NCBI RefSeq assembly: GCF_027947535.2
Contig: NZ_JAAGKO020000008.1
Coordinates: 147,068-211,067, forward strand
Length of the DNA stretch: 64,000 nucleotides
Origin: Streptantibioticus silvisoli
GTDB taxonomy: Bacteria > Actinomycetota > Actinomycetes > Streptomycetales > Streptomycetaceae
Reading direction: 5' to 3'
Below are positions 10,381 to 23,226 of the stretch, in pieces (positions within the stretch are counted from its first letter, which is position 1; each line of letters opens with the position of its first letter). A program made the position numbers and the translations under genes. Under the pieces are notes generated by a model, which was not told the DNA's origin, searched no databases, and was given only the letters and a program-made list of their open reading frames with translations.

Positions 10381-13300
10381 GTGACCACACCGCTGCCCCC
10401 GCGCCGCCCGGACCCCCGACCCCTGACCGGCCGTCCCGCGCGTACACCGGAGCCGTCCGCACCGGCCCCCCGGGCCACGTTGCCCGCGCAAGCGGTGCCG
10501 TCCCCGCAGACCGCGCCGCCCACGCCCCCGCCGCCGGCCCCGACCACGGCCCTGGCTCCGACCGCGGCCCCGGCCCCGCCGGTCCCCGCCCCGACCCCGG
10601 CCCCGGCCACGCCCCTTGCCGCGGCCCCGACCGAGCCCCTGCCGCCCGCCGTGGCCGGCGGTGCGCTCGCCTGGCCCGTCGGGCCGGCCGACGCGGCCGA
10701 GCGGCCGGCGGTGGCCCCGCGGCGGCCGCTCACCGTGCCGCAGATGATCGTCGCCCTGCTGTGCGGCGGATACGCCACCGGTGCCGCCTTCGACTGGGGC
10801 TCCTCCCGACTGGCCCAGGTCATGGGCGACTTCGGGCTCGCCGCCGCCGCGCTGGCCGCCTGCCTGTCCTGCCTGTGGTACGCCCGCACGGTCTCCGGCC
10901 GCAACCGGCCCGCCTGGGTGCTGTTCGCCCTGTCGTCGGCGATGGTCTCGGCCGGCAACGGCGTCTGGGGCTGGTACGAGGTGGTGCTGCGGCAGCCGGT
11001 GCCGCGCGCCTCGGTCGCCGACCTGTGCTTCCTGATGTTCGCCCCGCCCGCCATCATCGGCCTGCTGGTGCTCGCCAAACGGCCGGTGAACCGGACCGGC
11101 TGGGTCTGCCTCGCGCTGGACGCCTGGCTGATCGGCGGCTCGCTGCTGACCATCACCTGGAGCCTGGCGCTGTCCAGGGCCGCCGACTTCGACGGCCGCA
11201 GCACCGCGCGGATCGCCCTGGCACTGGCCTACCCGGTGCTGGACATCATGCTCATCTCGATGGTGCTGGCGCTGCACTTCCGCCGCTCGGCCGCCAACCG
11301 CTCCGCCGTCAACACCGCGATCTGCGCGCTCGGGCTGACCGTGCTGTGCGACGCGCTGTTCACCTCGCCGCTGCTGCGCGAGCACTACCACTCCGGCCAG
11401 ATCCTGGACGCCGGCTGGTTCGCCGGCAGCATGCTGCTGGCCTACGCCCCCTGGGTCGGGCACCGCGAGCGGGCGCGGGCCGCCGCCGAGAACGCCACGG
11501 GCCCGCGCCCGCGGCCGCAGAGCACCACCGGCGGCTCGCTGGGCGCCCTCACGCCGTACCTCGCGGCGGCCGTGTGCACCCTCGGCATCCTGTACGACGT
11601 GCTCGGCGGCCGGCGGGTCGACCGCGTGGTGATCTTCACCGGCTGCACGGTGGCGCTGGTCCTGGTGGTCCGCCAGGGCCTCACGCTGCTCGACAACATC
11701 GCGCTGACCCAGGCCCTGGCCCACAAGGAGAACCACTTCCGCTCGCTGGTCCAAAGCTCCAGCGACGTCATCATGATCGCCGCCCCCACCGGCGTCCTGC
11801 GGTACGTCAGCCCGGCCGCCCAGGGCGTCTACGGCCGCGACCCCGACGCGATGGTCGACACCGAACTGGCCGCCCACATCCACCCCGAGGACCTGGGCCG
11901 GGTGCTGCACGAGGTGCGCCGGTTCCTCGCCGCGCCCTGCGGTGACGAACCGGCCACCCGCATCGAGTGCCGCATCCGCTCCGGCGACCGCGGCTGGCTC
12001 AACGTCGAGTCCTCCGTCACCCGTTACCAGGGCGGTCTGATCTTCAACAGCCGCGACGTCACCGAACGGGTGCGGCTACAGGCCCAGTTGCAGCACAACG
12101 CCTCGCACGACCCGCTCACCGACCTGCCCAACCGCGCCCTGTTCACCGAACGCGTCACCCGGGCGCTGAACGGCCGCCGTGCCGAGGACGGCGGGGCCGC
12201 GGTGCTCTACATCGACCTCGACGGCTTCAAGGCGGTCAACGACACCGTCGGCCACCAGGCCGGCGACGAGCTGCTGATCCAGGCCGCCCGGCGCCTGCAG
12301 GCCGGGGTCCGGGCCGGCGACACCGCCGCCCGGCTCGGCGGCGACGAGTTCGCGGCGCTGATCGTGGGCGCCCCCACCGACCGGCGGCAGCGCGAGCGGC
12401 GGATACGGGAGATCGCCGAACGCCTGCGGCTGACGCTGTCCGAGCCGTACGTCGTCACCGGGCCTACCCAGGTGCGGGTCGCCGCCAGCATCGGCGTCGC
12501 CTTCGCCGGCCCGGCCAGTACCTCCGCCGAGCTGATGCGCGAGGCGGACCTGGCGATGTACCGGGCGAAGTCCGGCGGCAAGAACCGCGTCGAGCTGTAC
12601 GCGCCGCAGCTGCACGCCGACGCCGCCCGCCGCGCCGAGGTCACCACCCGGGTCCACGGAGCCCTGCGGGACGGCGAGTTCACCCTGCTCCACCAGCCGG
12701 TCGTCGACCTGCGCACCGGCGCGGTGGAGGGCGTGCACGCCAGCGCCCACTGGCGGTCGGCGCAGGGCGCGCTGTTCACGCCGGAGGAGTTCCTGCGCTT
12801 CACCGACGGCGTCGCGCCCCGATCCCCCACCCGTGCCCGCGCCCCGCACCCGGCCGCCACCGCCGCCGGGCACCCCGTCCCCGGTCACGCCTCGGCCGGC
12901 GGCCACCCCACCGCGGCCACCGCCGACCGGGCCGCCGACGGTGCCGCCGACCGGGCATCCGACCGCGCCCTGCACCACCCCGCCGCCCCGCACCCGGCAC
13001 CCGGCGACACCGGCCCCCCGTACACCGCGGCGCCCGGCGTCCCCACGCCGTACCGCGGCCCCCGGGACACCGCCGGCGCGTACGCCGCCGTACCGCCCGG
13101 CACCGCCGCCCCGCACCCGGACACGTATCCGCACGGCGCCGCCCTCCCGCACGGCGCCGCCCACCCGCACGCCCTCGCGCCGCCGCACGCCTTCGCACCC
13201 CGTGACCCCGCGGGCGGGGACGGCGCGCCCGACCGGGCCGAGGTGCTGCGGTGGACGCTGGAGGAGGCCGTCGAGCAGGCGGCGCTCCGCTTCCGGCTCG

Positions 13301-13956
13301 GGCACCGGATCCCGGTCACCGTGCGGGTTCCGGTGCGGCGGCTGATGGACCGCGATCTGCCGCCCCGCAGCGTCGAGGCGCTGCTGGCCCGGCACGAACT
13401 GGCCCCCGGCGCTCTGGTGCTGGAGCTGACCGACCACGACCCGGGCGTGCCGCTGGACGAGCTGGAGCGGCGGCTGACGGCGCTGCGCCGGGCCGGGGCG
13501 CGGATCGCGCTGGGCGGCTTCGGCACCGGGTACGCGGCCATGGTGGCGCTGCGGCGGCTGCCGGTGGACGTGCTGGCGCTGGAGCGGGCGCTGACCGACG
13601 CCCTGCCGGAGTCCGCCCGGCTGCGCAAGATCACCGCCGGGCTGCTGCGGATCGCCCGGGACCTGGGGCTGCTGGTGGTGGCCGACGGCGTGGACCGGCC
13701 GGAGCAGGCGGCGGCGCTGCGCGAGATCGGCTGCACCCACGGGCGCGGCGCGGTGTTCGCCGGACCGCTGGAGGACGTCCGGTTGCGCGGCACCCTGGCG
13801 GTCGGCGGCTATCCGGTGGGGCCGCGGCCGTACCTCGCCACGGTCCCGGCCGGCGCCGGAGTGCTGCCGGTGCGGCAGGGCGGCGGCGCCGGTCCCGACC
13901 CGTTGACGGGTCCCCCGCCGCGTTCACATCATGAGACGCCCGTCCCACCGACTTGA
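10381..13956 (+). CDS. Membrane PAS-GGDEF protein with degenerate EAL domain
   Basis: This is a protein of about 1191 aa. After a Pro/Ala-rich N-terminus come several hydrophobic segments (about 120-440), a PAS domain (about 455-560) and a GGDEF domain with intact GGDEF near 652. An RAGD inhibitory site lies exactly five residues before GGDEF, so diguanylate cyclase activity with product inhibition is plausible. The EAL part is degenerate: EGVHA replaces EALLR, LTDHD replaces EITE, GGFGTGYAA lacks the DD pair, and VADGVD replaces VAEGVE. It is also split by about 130 residues of Pro/His/Ala-rich sequence (about 813-945). Phosphodiesterase activity is unlikely. The GTG at 10381 is a guess; the frame is open to 10144. 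It may be the CdgF-type protein of Streptomyces. Confidence 0.8.
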   Translation: MTTPLPPRRPDPRPLTGRPARTPEPSAPAPRATLPAQAVPSPQTAPPTPPPPAPTTALAPTAAPAPPVPAPTPAPATPLAAAPTEPLPPAVAGGALAWPVGPADAAERPAVAPRRPLTVPQMIVALLCGGYATGAAFDWGSSRLAQVMGDFGLAAAALAACLSCLWYARTVSGRNRPAWVLFALSSAMVSAGNGVWGWYEVVLRQPVPRASVADLCFLMFAPPAIIGLLVLAKRPVNRTGWVCLALDAWLIGGSLLTITWSLALSRAADFDGRSTARIALALAYPVLDIMLISMVLALHFRRSAANRSAVNTAICALGLTVLCDALFTSPLLREHYHSGQILDAGWFAGSMLLAYAPWVGHRERARAAAENATGPRPRPQSTTGGSLGALTPYLAAAVCTLGILYDVLGGRRVDRVVIFTGCTVALVLVVRQGLTLLDNIALTQALAHKENHFRSLVQSSSDVIMIAAPTGVLRYVSPAAQGVYGRDPDAMVDTELAAHIHPEDLGRVLHEVRRFLAAPCGDEPATRIECRIRSGDRGWLNVESSVTRYQGGLIFNSRDVTERVRLQAQLQHNASHDPLTDLPNRALFTERVTRALNGRRAEDGGAAVLYIDLDGFKAVNDTVGHQAGDELLIQAARRLQAGVRAGDTAARLGGDEFAALIVGAPTDRRQRERRIREIAERLRLTLSEPYVVTGPTQVRVAASIGVAFAGPASTSAELMREADLAMYRAKSGGKNRVELYAPQLHADAARRAEVTTRVHGALRDGEFTLLHQPVVDLRTGAVEGVHASAHWRSAQGALFTPEEFLRFTDGVAPRSPTRARAPHPAATAAGHPVPGHASAGGHPTAATADRAADGAADRASDRALHHPAAPHPAPGDTGPPYTAAPGVPTPYRGPRDTAGAYAAVPPGTAAPHPDTYPHGAALPHGAAHPHALAPPHAFAPRDPAGGDGAPDRAEVLRWTLEEAVEQAALRFRLGHRIPVTVRVPVRRLMDRDLPPRSVEALLARHELAPGALVLELTDHDPGVPLDELERRLTALRRAGARIALGGFGTGYAAMVALRRLPVDVLALERALTDALPESARLRKITAGLLRIARDLGLLVVADGVDRPEQAAALREIGCTHGRGAVFAGPLEDVRLRGTLAVGGYPVGPRPYLATVPAGAGVLPVRQGGGAGPDPLTGPPPRSHHETPVPPT

Positions 13957-13989
13957 CAGTGGCCTTGTGCCGGAGGGAGGGTCGATGCC

Positions 13990-14031
13990 ATGCGCACCCG
14001 AATTCTCGTACTTGGACGGCGCGTCGGCTGA
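13990..14031 (+). CDS. ilvB leader peptide (attenuation)
   Basis: A 13-codon ORF encodes MRTRILVLGRRVG behind a strong purine-rich ribosome site (GGAGGGAGGG). It carries consecutive Ile-Leu-Val-Leu codons written ATT CTC GTA CTT; ATT, GTA and CTT are rare in this GC-rich genome. A terminator hairpin with a T tract follows 45 bp later, ahead of ilvB. This is the classic layout for ribosome-stalling attenuation by branched-chain aminoacyl-tRNA levels, and very similar leaders are known before actinobacterial ilvB. Confidence 0.9.
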   Translation: MRTRILVLGRRVG

Positions 14032-14075
14032 TCCGGGGCCCGTTCCTCCGCCCCGTTGACAGCACCGGCGCGCTT

Positions 14076-14109
14076 CCCCTCGCTTGCCCTTGGGCACGAG
14101 GGGTTTTTT
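14076..14109 (+). terminator. ilvB attenuator terminator
   Basis: CCCCTCG pairs with CGAGGGG and TGCCC with GGGCA (2-nt bulge, 2-nt loop), followed by TTTTTT at 14104-14109. It lies between the leader peptide and ilvB, so read-through should depend on stalling in the leader. Confidence 0.9.
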
Positions 14110-14176
14110 GTTGCACTGGCACCTCCCGCCCCCGGCGACCCGAGCCGGGCGGCCTCTTTCGAGAAGAGACACGCAG

Positions 14177-17675
<3,499 letters not shown>

Positions 17676-17806
17676 CACACCGTCCGGTCCGCGGTCCGCG
17701 GCCGTTCCGCCCCTGTCGGGCGGCCCGGCCGCGGTCCGGACCGGGCTGCCGCGGTCCGTTCCTCCCTCGCCCGGGTGATTTTCCGGTGAGCGCCAGGACA
17801 GGCCGC

Positions 17807-17819
17807 GTATCGCCGATAC
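17807..17819. promoter_or_regulatory. Inverted repeat upstream of serA
   Basis: GTATCGCCGATAC is a perfect 6-bp inverted repeat around one central C, in the 263-bp spacer about 120 bp before serA. It could be an operator or part of the serA promoter region. No regulator is identified. Confidence 0.35.
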
Positions 17820-17938
17820 ACTGCACGCACAAGCGCGTCAGGCTCACAACGTCGTGCGTCTTCCACGCGGCATGCCATTCTGCCCTCCCTGGAACGGCCG
17901 CACGGGACCGGCCGTCCACGTAGGCAAGCGAGGATCAC

Positions 17939-19543
17939 GTGAGCAACGCTTCTTCCCACAAACCTGTCGTCCTCATCGCGGAAGAGCTGTCGCCGGCCAC
18001 TGTCGACGCGCTCGGCCCCGACTTCGAGATCCGGCACTGCAACGGGGCGGACCGGGCCGAACTGCTGTCCGCCATCGTCGACGTGGACGCCATCCTGGTC
18101 CGCAGTGCCACCAAGGTGGACGCCGAGGCCATCGCCGCCGCCCCCCGTCTGCGGGTCGTCGCCCGCGCCGGGGTCGGCCTGGACAACGTGGACGTGCCCA
18201 CCGCCACCAAGGCCGGCGTCATGGTGGTCAACGCCCCCACGTCCAACATCGTGACCGCCGCCGAACTGGCCTGCGGTCTGCTGGTCTCCGTCGCCCGCAA
18301 CATCCCGCAGGCCAACGCCTCGCTGAAGCAGGGCGAGTGGAAGCGGAACAAGTACACCGGCGTCGAACTGGCCGAGAAGACCCTGGGCGTCGTGGGCCTG
18401 GGCCGCATCGGCGTGCTGGTGGCGCAGCGGATGTCCGCGTTCGGCATGAAGATCGTGGCGTACGACCCCTACGTCCAGCCGGCCCGCGCCGCGCAGATGG
18501 GCGTCAAGCTGCTGACGCTGGACGAGCTGCTGGAGGTCGCCGACTTCATCACCGTCCACCTGCCCAAGACGCCCGAGACGCTCGGCCTGATCGGCGACGA
18601 GGCGCTGCACAAGGTCAAGCCGTCGGTGCGGATCGTCAACGCGGCGCGCGGTGGCATCGTGGACGAGGCGGCGCTGGCCAGCGCGCTGAAGGAGGGCCGG
18701 GTCGCGGGTGCGGGCCTGGACGTCTTCAGCTCCGAGCCGTGCACCGACTCCCCGCTGTTCGAGTTCGACTCGGTGGTGGCCACCCCGCACCTGGGCGCCT
18801 CCACCGGTGAGGCGCAGGAGAAGGCCGGCATCTCGGTGGCCCGTTCGGTGCGCCTGGCGCTGGCCGGCGAACTGGTGCCGGACGCGGTCAACGTGCAGGG
18901 CGGCGTGATCGCCGAGGACGTGCGCCCCGGTCTGCCGCTGGCGGAGAAGCTGGGCCGGATCTTCACCGCGCTGGCCGGCGAGGTCGCGGTCCGCCTCGAC
19001 GTCGAGGTACGCGGCGAGATCACCCAGCACGACGTCAAGGTGCTCGAACTGTCCACCCTCAAGGGGGTGTTCGAGGACGTGGTGGCCGAGACGGTCTCCT
19101 ACGTCAACGCGCCGCTGTTCGCGCAGGAGCGCGGCATCGAGGTCCGGCTCACCACCAGCTCCGAGTCGCCCGAGCACCGCAACCTGGTGACGGTCTCCGG
19201 CACGCTGGCCAGCGGTGACGAGGTGTCGGTCTCCGGCACCCTGTCCGGCCCCAAGCACATCCTGAAGATCGTCGCCGTCGGTGAGTTCGAGGTGGACCTC
19301 GTCCTCAACGACCACATGGCGTTCCTGCGGTACGGCGACCGGCCCGGCGTGGTCGGCACCCTCGGCCGGATCCTGGGCGAGGCCGGCATCAACATCGCCG
19401 GCATGCAGGTGGCGCGGACCGCCGAGGGCGGCGACGCGCTGGTGGCGCTCACCGTGGACGACTCCATCCCGGTGCCGGTGCTGGCCGAGATCGCTCAGGA
19501 GATCGGCGCCACGTCGGCCCGCGCGGTCAACCTGGTGGACTGA
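17939..19543 (+). CDS. serA: D-3-phosphoglycerate dehydrogenase
   Basis: SerA, 534 aa, makes 3-phosphohydroxypyruvate, the first step of serine synthesis. The NAD-binding motif is VVGLGRIGVLVAQR. Catalytic Arg, Glu and His lie in NAARGGIVDEA, SSEPCTDSP and VATPHLGASTGEA. The long form is clear, with an allosteric substrate-binding domain (about 320-450) and a C-terminal ACT domain (RPGVVGTLGRILGEAGINIA). The start is GTG. The gene stands alone between a 263-bp upstream spacer and a very strong terminator. Confidence 0.97.
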   Translation: MSNASSHKPVVLIAEELSPATVDALGPDFEIRHCNGADRAELLSAIVDVDAILVRSATKVDAEAIAAAPRLRVVARAGVGLDNVDVPTATKAGVMVVNAPTSNIVTAAELACGLLVSVARNIPQANASLKQGEWKRNKYTGVELAEKTLGVVGLGRIGVLVAQRMSAFGMKIVAYDPYVQPARAAQMGVKLLTLDELLEVADFITVHLPKTPETLGLIGDEALHKVKPSVRIVNAARGGIVDEAALASALKEGRVAGAGLDVFSSEPCTDSPLFEFDSVVATPHLGASTGEAQEKAGISVARSVRLALAGELVPDAVNVQGGVIAEDVRPGLPLAEKLGRIFTALAGEVAVRLDVEVRGEITQHDVKVLELSTLKGVFEDVVAETVSYVNAPLFAQERGIEVRLTTSSESPEHRNLVTVSGTLASGDEVSVSGTLSGPKHILKIVAVGEFEVDLVLNDHMAFLRYGDRPGVVGTLGRILGEAGINIAGMQVARTAEGGDALVALTVDDSIPVPVLAEIAQEIGATSARAVNLVD

Positions 19544-19565
19544 CCCGGTACGCCGGGTGGTGCGG

Positions 19566-19613
19566 GGCCGGTGGCCCGCCGCGTGCGCTGCGCGGCGGGC
19601 CACCGGCCTTTTT
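19566..19613 (+). terminator. Intrinsic terminator after serA
   Basis: A perfect 18-bp GC-rich stem (GGCCGGTGGCCCGCCGCG and its complement) with a 7-nt loop is followed directly by TTTTT. It begins 23 bp after the serA stop and separates serA from the convergent secreted-protein gene. Confidence 0.95.
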
Positions 19614-19638
19614 CACGGTGACCGACGGGTGGCGGACG

Positions 19639-20860
<1,222 letters not shown>

Positions 20861-21670
20861 ATGAAGGAAACCCCTCCGCCCGGGCCCCTGTTGCTCCTTC
20901 CCGGCACGCGGCCGGGCCGTGACCCGGAACGTTCCATCCGCCGCGGACCGCGCCGCGCCTCGCCGGAGGAAGTGGCCGCCACCCAGCGGGAACGGCTGCT
21001 GGACGGCCTGGTACGCACGGTCGCGGACAAGGGGTACGCCCGGGCGCGGGTCAGCGACATCTGCGCGGCCGCCGGGGTGACCCGGCCGGTGTTCTACGAG
21101 CTGTTCGACGGCAAGGAGGACGCCTTCGTCGTGGCCCACCGGCACGGCACCGACCTGCTGCTGCGGGCCATGCGGGAGTCCTTCGCCGGCGGTCCGGACT
21201 GGCCGGCCGCGATGCGCCGCGGGCTGGCCACCATGCTGGCGATCCTGGCCTCCGCGCCGGCCTTCGCGGTCACCGCGGTGGTGGAGGCCGACGCGGTCGG
21301 CCCGGCCGGGCGGCACGAGCGGGACCGTTTACTGGCTCGATTCCACCCGTTCTTCGCCGACGCGCCGACCCGCCCGCTGCCGGTTCCGCACGACGAACTG
21401 GTGGCCTGCGCGGTGGGCGGAGCGTATACGGCCCTGCACCGGTGGGTGGACGAAGGCCGCACGCGCGAGTTGCCGGAACTGCTGCCCACCCTCACCTACT
21501 ACGTGCTCGCGCCGTTCCTCGGCGTGGCCGCCGCGGCCCAGGTGGCGGCGGTCGAGACGCCGGTCGCCCACGTCGCGCTGCGCTGCGCCACGCCGGACCG
21601 TCCCGTGATCGACGCGACGTCAACACCGTTTATTCACAAGCGGGTTGACCCAGCCGCTACCCCTGGGTAA
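20861..21670 (+). CDS. TetR-family regulator with a TTA codon
   Basis: This 269-aa regulator has a basic N-terminal arm of about 40 residues, then a TetR helix-turn-helix (RVSDICAAAGVTRPVFYELFDGKEDAF) and an all-alpha ligand domain. The ATG at 20861 follows GGGAAGAAG; the longer frame to 20705 adds low-complexity residues. Codon 157 (21329-21331) is TTA, so translation should depend on the bldA leucyl-tRNA. It lies upstream of the DUF6230-DUF6114 pair, whose promoter overlaps its stop codon, and diverges from the secreted-protein gene. Those genes are its likely targets (inference). Confidence 0.88.
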   Translation: MKETPPPGPLLLLPGTRPGRDPERSIRRGPRRASPEEVAATQRERLLDGLVRTVADKGYARARVSDICAAAGVTRPVFYELFDGKEDAFVVAHRHGTDLLLRAMRESFAGGPDWPAAMRRGLATMLAILASAPAFAVTAVVEADAVGPAGRHERDRLLARFHPFFADAPTRPLPVPHDELVACAVGGAYTALHRWVDEGRTRELPELLPTLTYYVLAPFLGVAAAAQVAAVETPVAHVALRCATPDRPVIDATSTPFIHKRVDPAATPG

Positions 21671-21673
21671 CAC
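21645..21673 (+). promoter_or_regulatory. Promoter-like sequence before DUF6230 gene
   Basis: TTGACC (21645-21650) and TAACAC (21668-21673) are spaced by 17 bp. The -10 element overlaps the TAA stop of the TetR gene. The predicted transcript has a 5' leader of about 140 nt before the DUF6230 start. Confidence 0.45.
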
Positions 21674-21822
21674 TGCGATACGCGAACGTGACGTCCGCCA
21701 CGCGCGCCGGGTCCCCTGCCAGGGACGTCGGCGCCCGGGATCCGCGTCCGCCATCGCTGTCCGCGCCAGGGCAACGCGCTGGAAGAGCTCGTTGTAGTGA
21801 TCAGCCTCATCAGGGAGTCGCC

Positions 21823-22443
21823 ATGGCACCGTCCACCCCGTCCGTTCCCGCCCGCAGAGGACGGGTCCGGTTGCGCCGGACCGCGCTGATGGGCGTGCCG
21901 GCCGCGGCGGCCGCCGCCGCGCTGGTCGTCCTGACCGCGCAGGGCGCGATAGCCGCCCAGTTCTCCATCTCGGGCATGCCGTTCACCGTCACCGCCACCC
22001 AGCTGCAGGGCACCGGGTTCGAGCAGTACGGCGGCCTGGACAACATGGCCCCCAACAGCCCGAACGCGGGCGACACCGGCGGCCAGGAACTCGTCATGGT
22101 CTCCGCGATCAAGGACGCCACCCTGGCGAACCTGTGCCAGAGCGTGGACCTGGGCGGGGTCGACCTGGTGATCCACGCCGGCGGCGGCAGCAAACTGGTC
22201 GCCGCGCACGACCTGGTCACCGACTCCTCGACGATCGCCGGCGACGCGTCGTTCAAGAACATCGAGATCGGCGGCGACGCCTCCACCTTCACCAAGGGCG
22301 ACTCCAAGGGGCCGTCCGGCGTCTTCGGCCAGCAGGCCGACACCGTCACCATCAACAACCTGCGGCAGGTCAACTACGCCACCACGGCTGCCGCGTTCAC
22401 GCTCCCCGGCCTCCACATGAGTTTCAACAGCAAGGGCTGCTGA
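21823..22443 (+). CDS. DUF6230-family exported/membrane-anchored protein
   Basis: This 206-aa protein has a basic N-terminus (RRGRVRLRRTALMG) and one hydrophobic segment (about 27-50), then an extracellular domain beginning AQFSISGMPFTVTATQLQGTGFEQYGG. That beginning is characteristic of the DUF6230 family of Streptomyces, some members of which were once mislabelled cholesterol esterase. No catalytic motif is visible. The start ATG follows CAGGGAG. It is followed after 3 bp by the DUF6114 gene, a pairing that recurs in this genus; the two probably act together at the membrane. Confidence 0.8.
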   Translation: MAPSTPSVPARRGRVRLRRTALMGVPAAAAAAALVVLTAQGAIAAQFSISGMPFTVTATQLQGTGFEQYGGLDNMAPNSPNAGDTGGQELVMVSAIKDATLANLCQSVDLGGVDLVIHAGGGSKLVAAHDLVTDSSTIAGDASFKNIEIGGDASTFTKGDSKGPSGVFGQQADTVTINNLRQVNYATTAAAFTLPGLHMSFNSKGC

Positions 22444-22446
22444 CCC

Positions 22447-23043
22447 ATGGTCTCGCGCGACCCCGTTCCAGGAGACGCGCCGGAAGGGGAACCGGCCGAC
22501 GGCCGGTTCCCCGCCCCGCCGGCGCCCCGGGAACCGTCCGCCCGGTGGCCGGCCGCTCCGGCGCCCGAAGCGTCCGGCGACCCGTCACGCGACGCGTTCG
22601 CCGCCCCGCCGGCCGACCCCGCGCCGCCGTCCCGGCCGGCCGGTGCCTTCAGGACGTGGCGCGGCCGGCGGCCCTTCGCCGGCGGCCTGCTCATGACACT
22701 CGGCGGCGCCGAGATCCTGGTCACCGAGAAGGCGTCCATCGGCGTCGTGGTGCACATCGGCATGCAGGGCCTGACCGGCTACCTCATCCCGGCGGTCCTG
22801 GTGGTGTGCGGCGTGCTGACGATCGTCAACCCGGCCCAGCGGATGTTCTACTCCGTCCTGGGCGTGCTGCTGGCCCTGGGCAGCTGGGTGACGTCCAACC
22901 TCGGCGGGTTCTTCGCCGGCCTGCTGCTCGGCATCCTCGGCGCCTGCCTGACCTTCGGCTGGGTGCCCGACCAGGAACCCCGCACCGGCCCGCTGCGCCG
23001 CCGCCGGGCCCGCCGCGCGGCCGCCGCGGACGCCCGCCCGTGA
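22447..23043 (+). CDS. DUF6114-family integral membrane protein
   Basis: This 198-aa protein has about 75 N-terminal residues rich in Pro and Ala, then three to four membrane helices (roughly 78-98, 100-120, 128-150, 152-170) and a basic C-terminal tail (RRRRARRAAAA). It has no ribosome site of its own and starts 3 bp after the DUF6230 stop, which indicates translational coupling. The molecular role is unknown. Confidence 0.8.
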   Translation: MVSRDPVPGDAPEGEPADGRFPAPPAPREPSARWPAAPAPEASGDPSRDAFAAPPADPAPPSRPAGAFRTWRGRRPFAGGLLMTLGGAEILVTEKASIGVVVHIGMQGLTGYLIPAVLVVCGVLTIVNPAQRMFYSVLGVLLALGSWVTSNLGGFFAGLLLGILGACLTFGWVPDQEPRTGPLRRRRARRAAAADARP

Positions 23044-23091
23044 CGCCGCCGCGGGCGGGCGGACGGGATGCCGCCGTGTACGTCACGAAGG

Positions 23092-23137
23092 CGTCCGTAC
23101 GCCGCGTTGTCGGGCAGGTCCCGGCGGCGTACGGACG
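23092..23137 (+). terminator. Hairpin after DUF6114 gene
   Basis: A 14-bp perfect inverted repeat (CGTCCGTACGCCGC and its complement) encloses an 18-nt loop. There is no T tract. It may end transcription or act as an RNA-stabilising structure. Confidence 0.55.
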
Positions 23138-23226
23138 ACACGCCGTGTAGATCCCGGTTCGCCACGACATGAGTACCGCCCCGCATGTATGCGACGCTGA
23201 AGGCAGAGCGGTTGCGGGAGGTGGCT

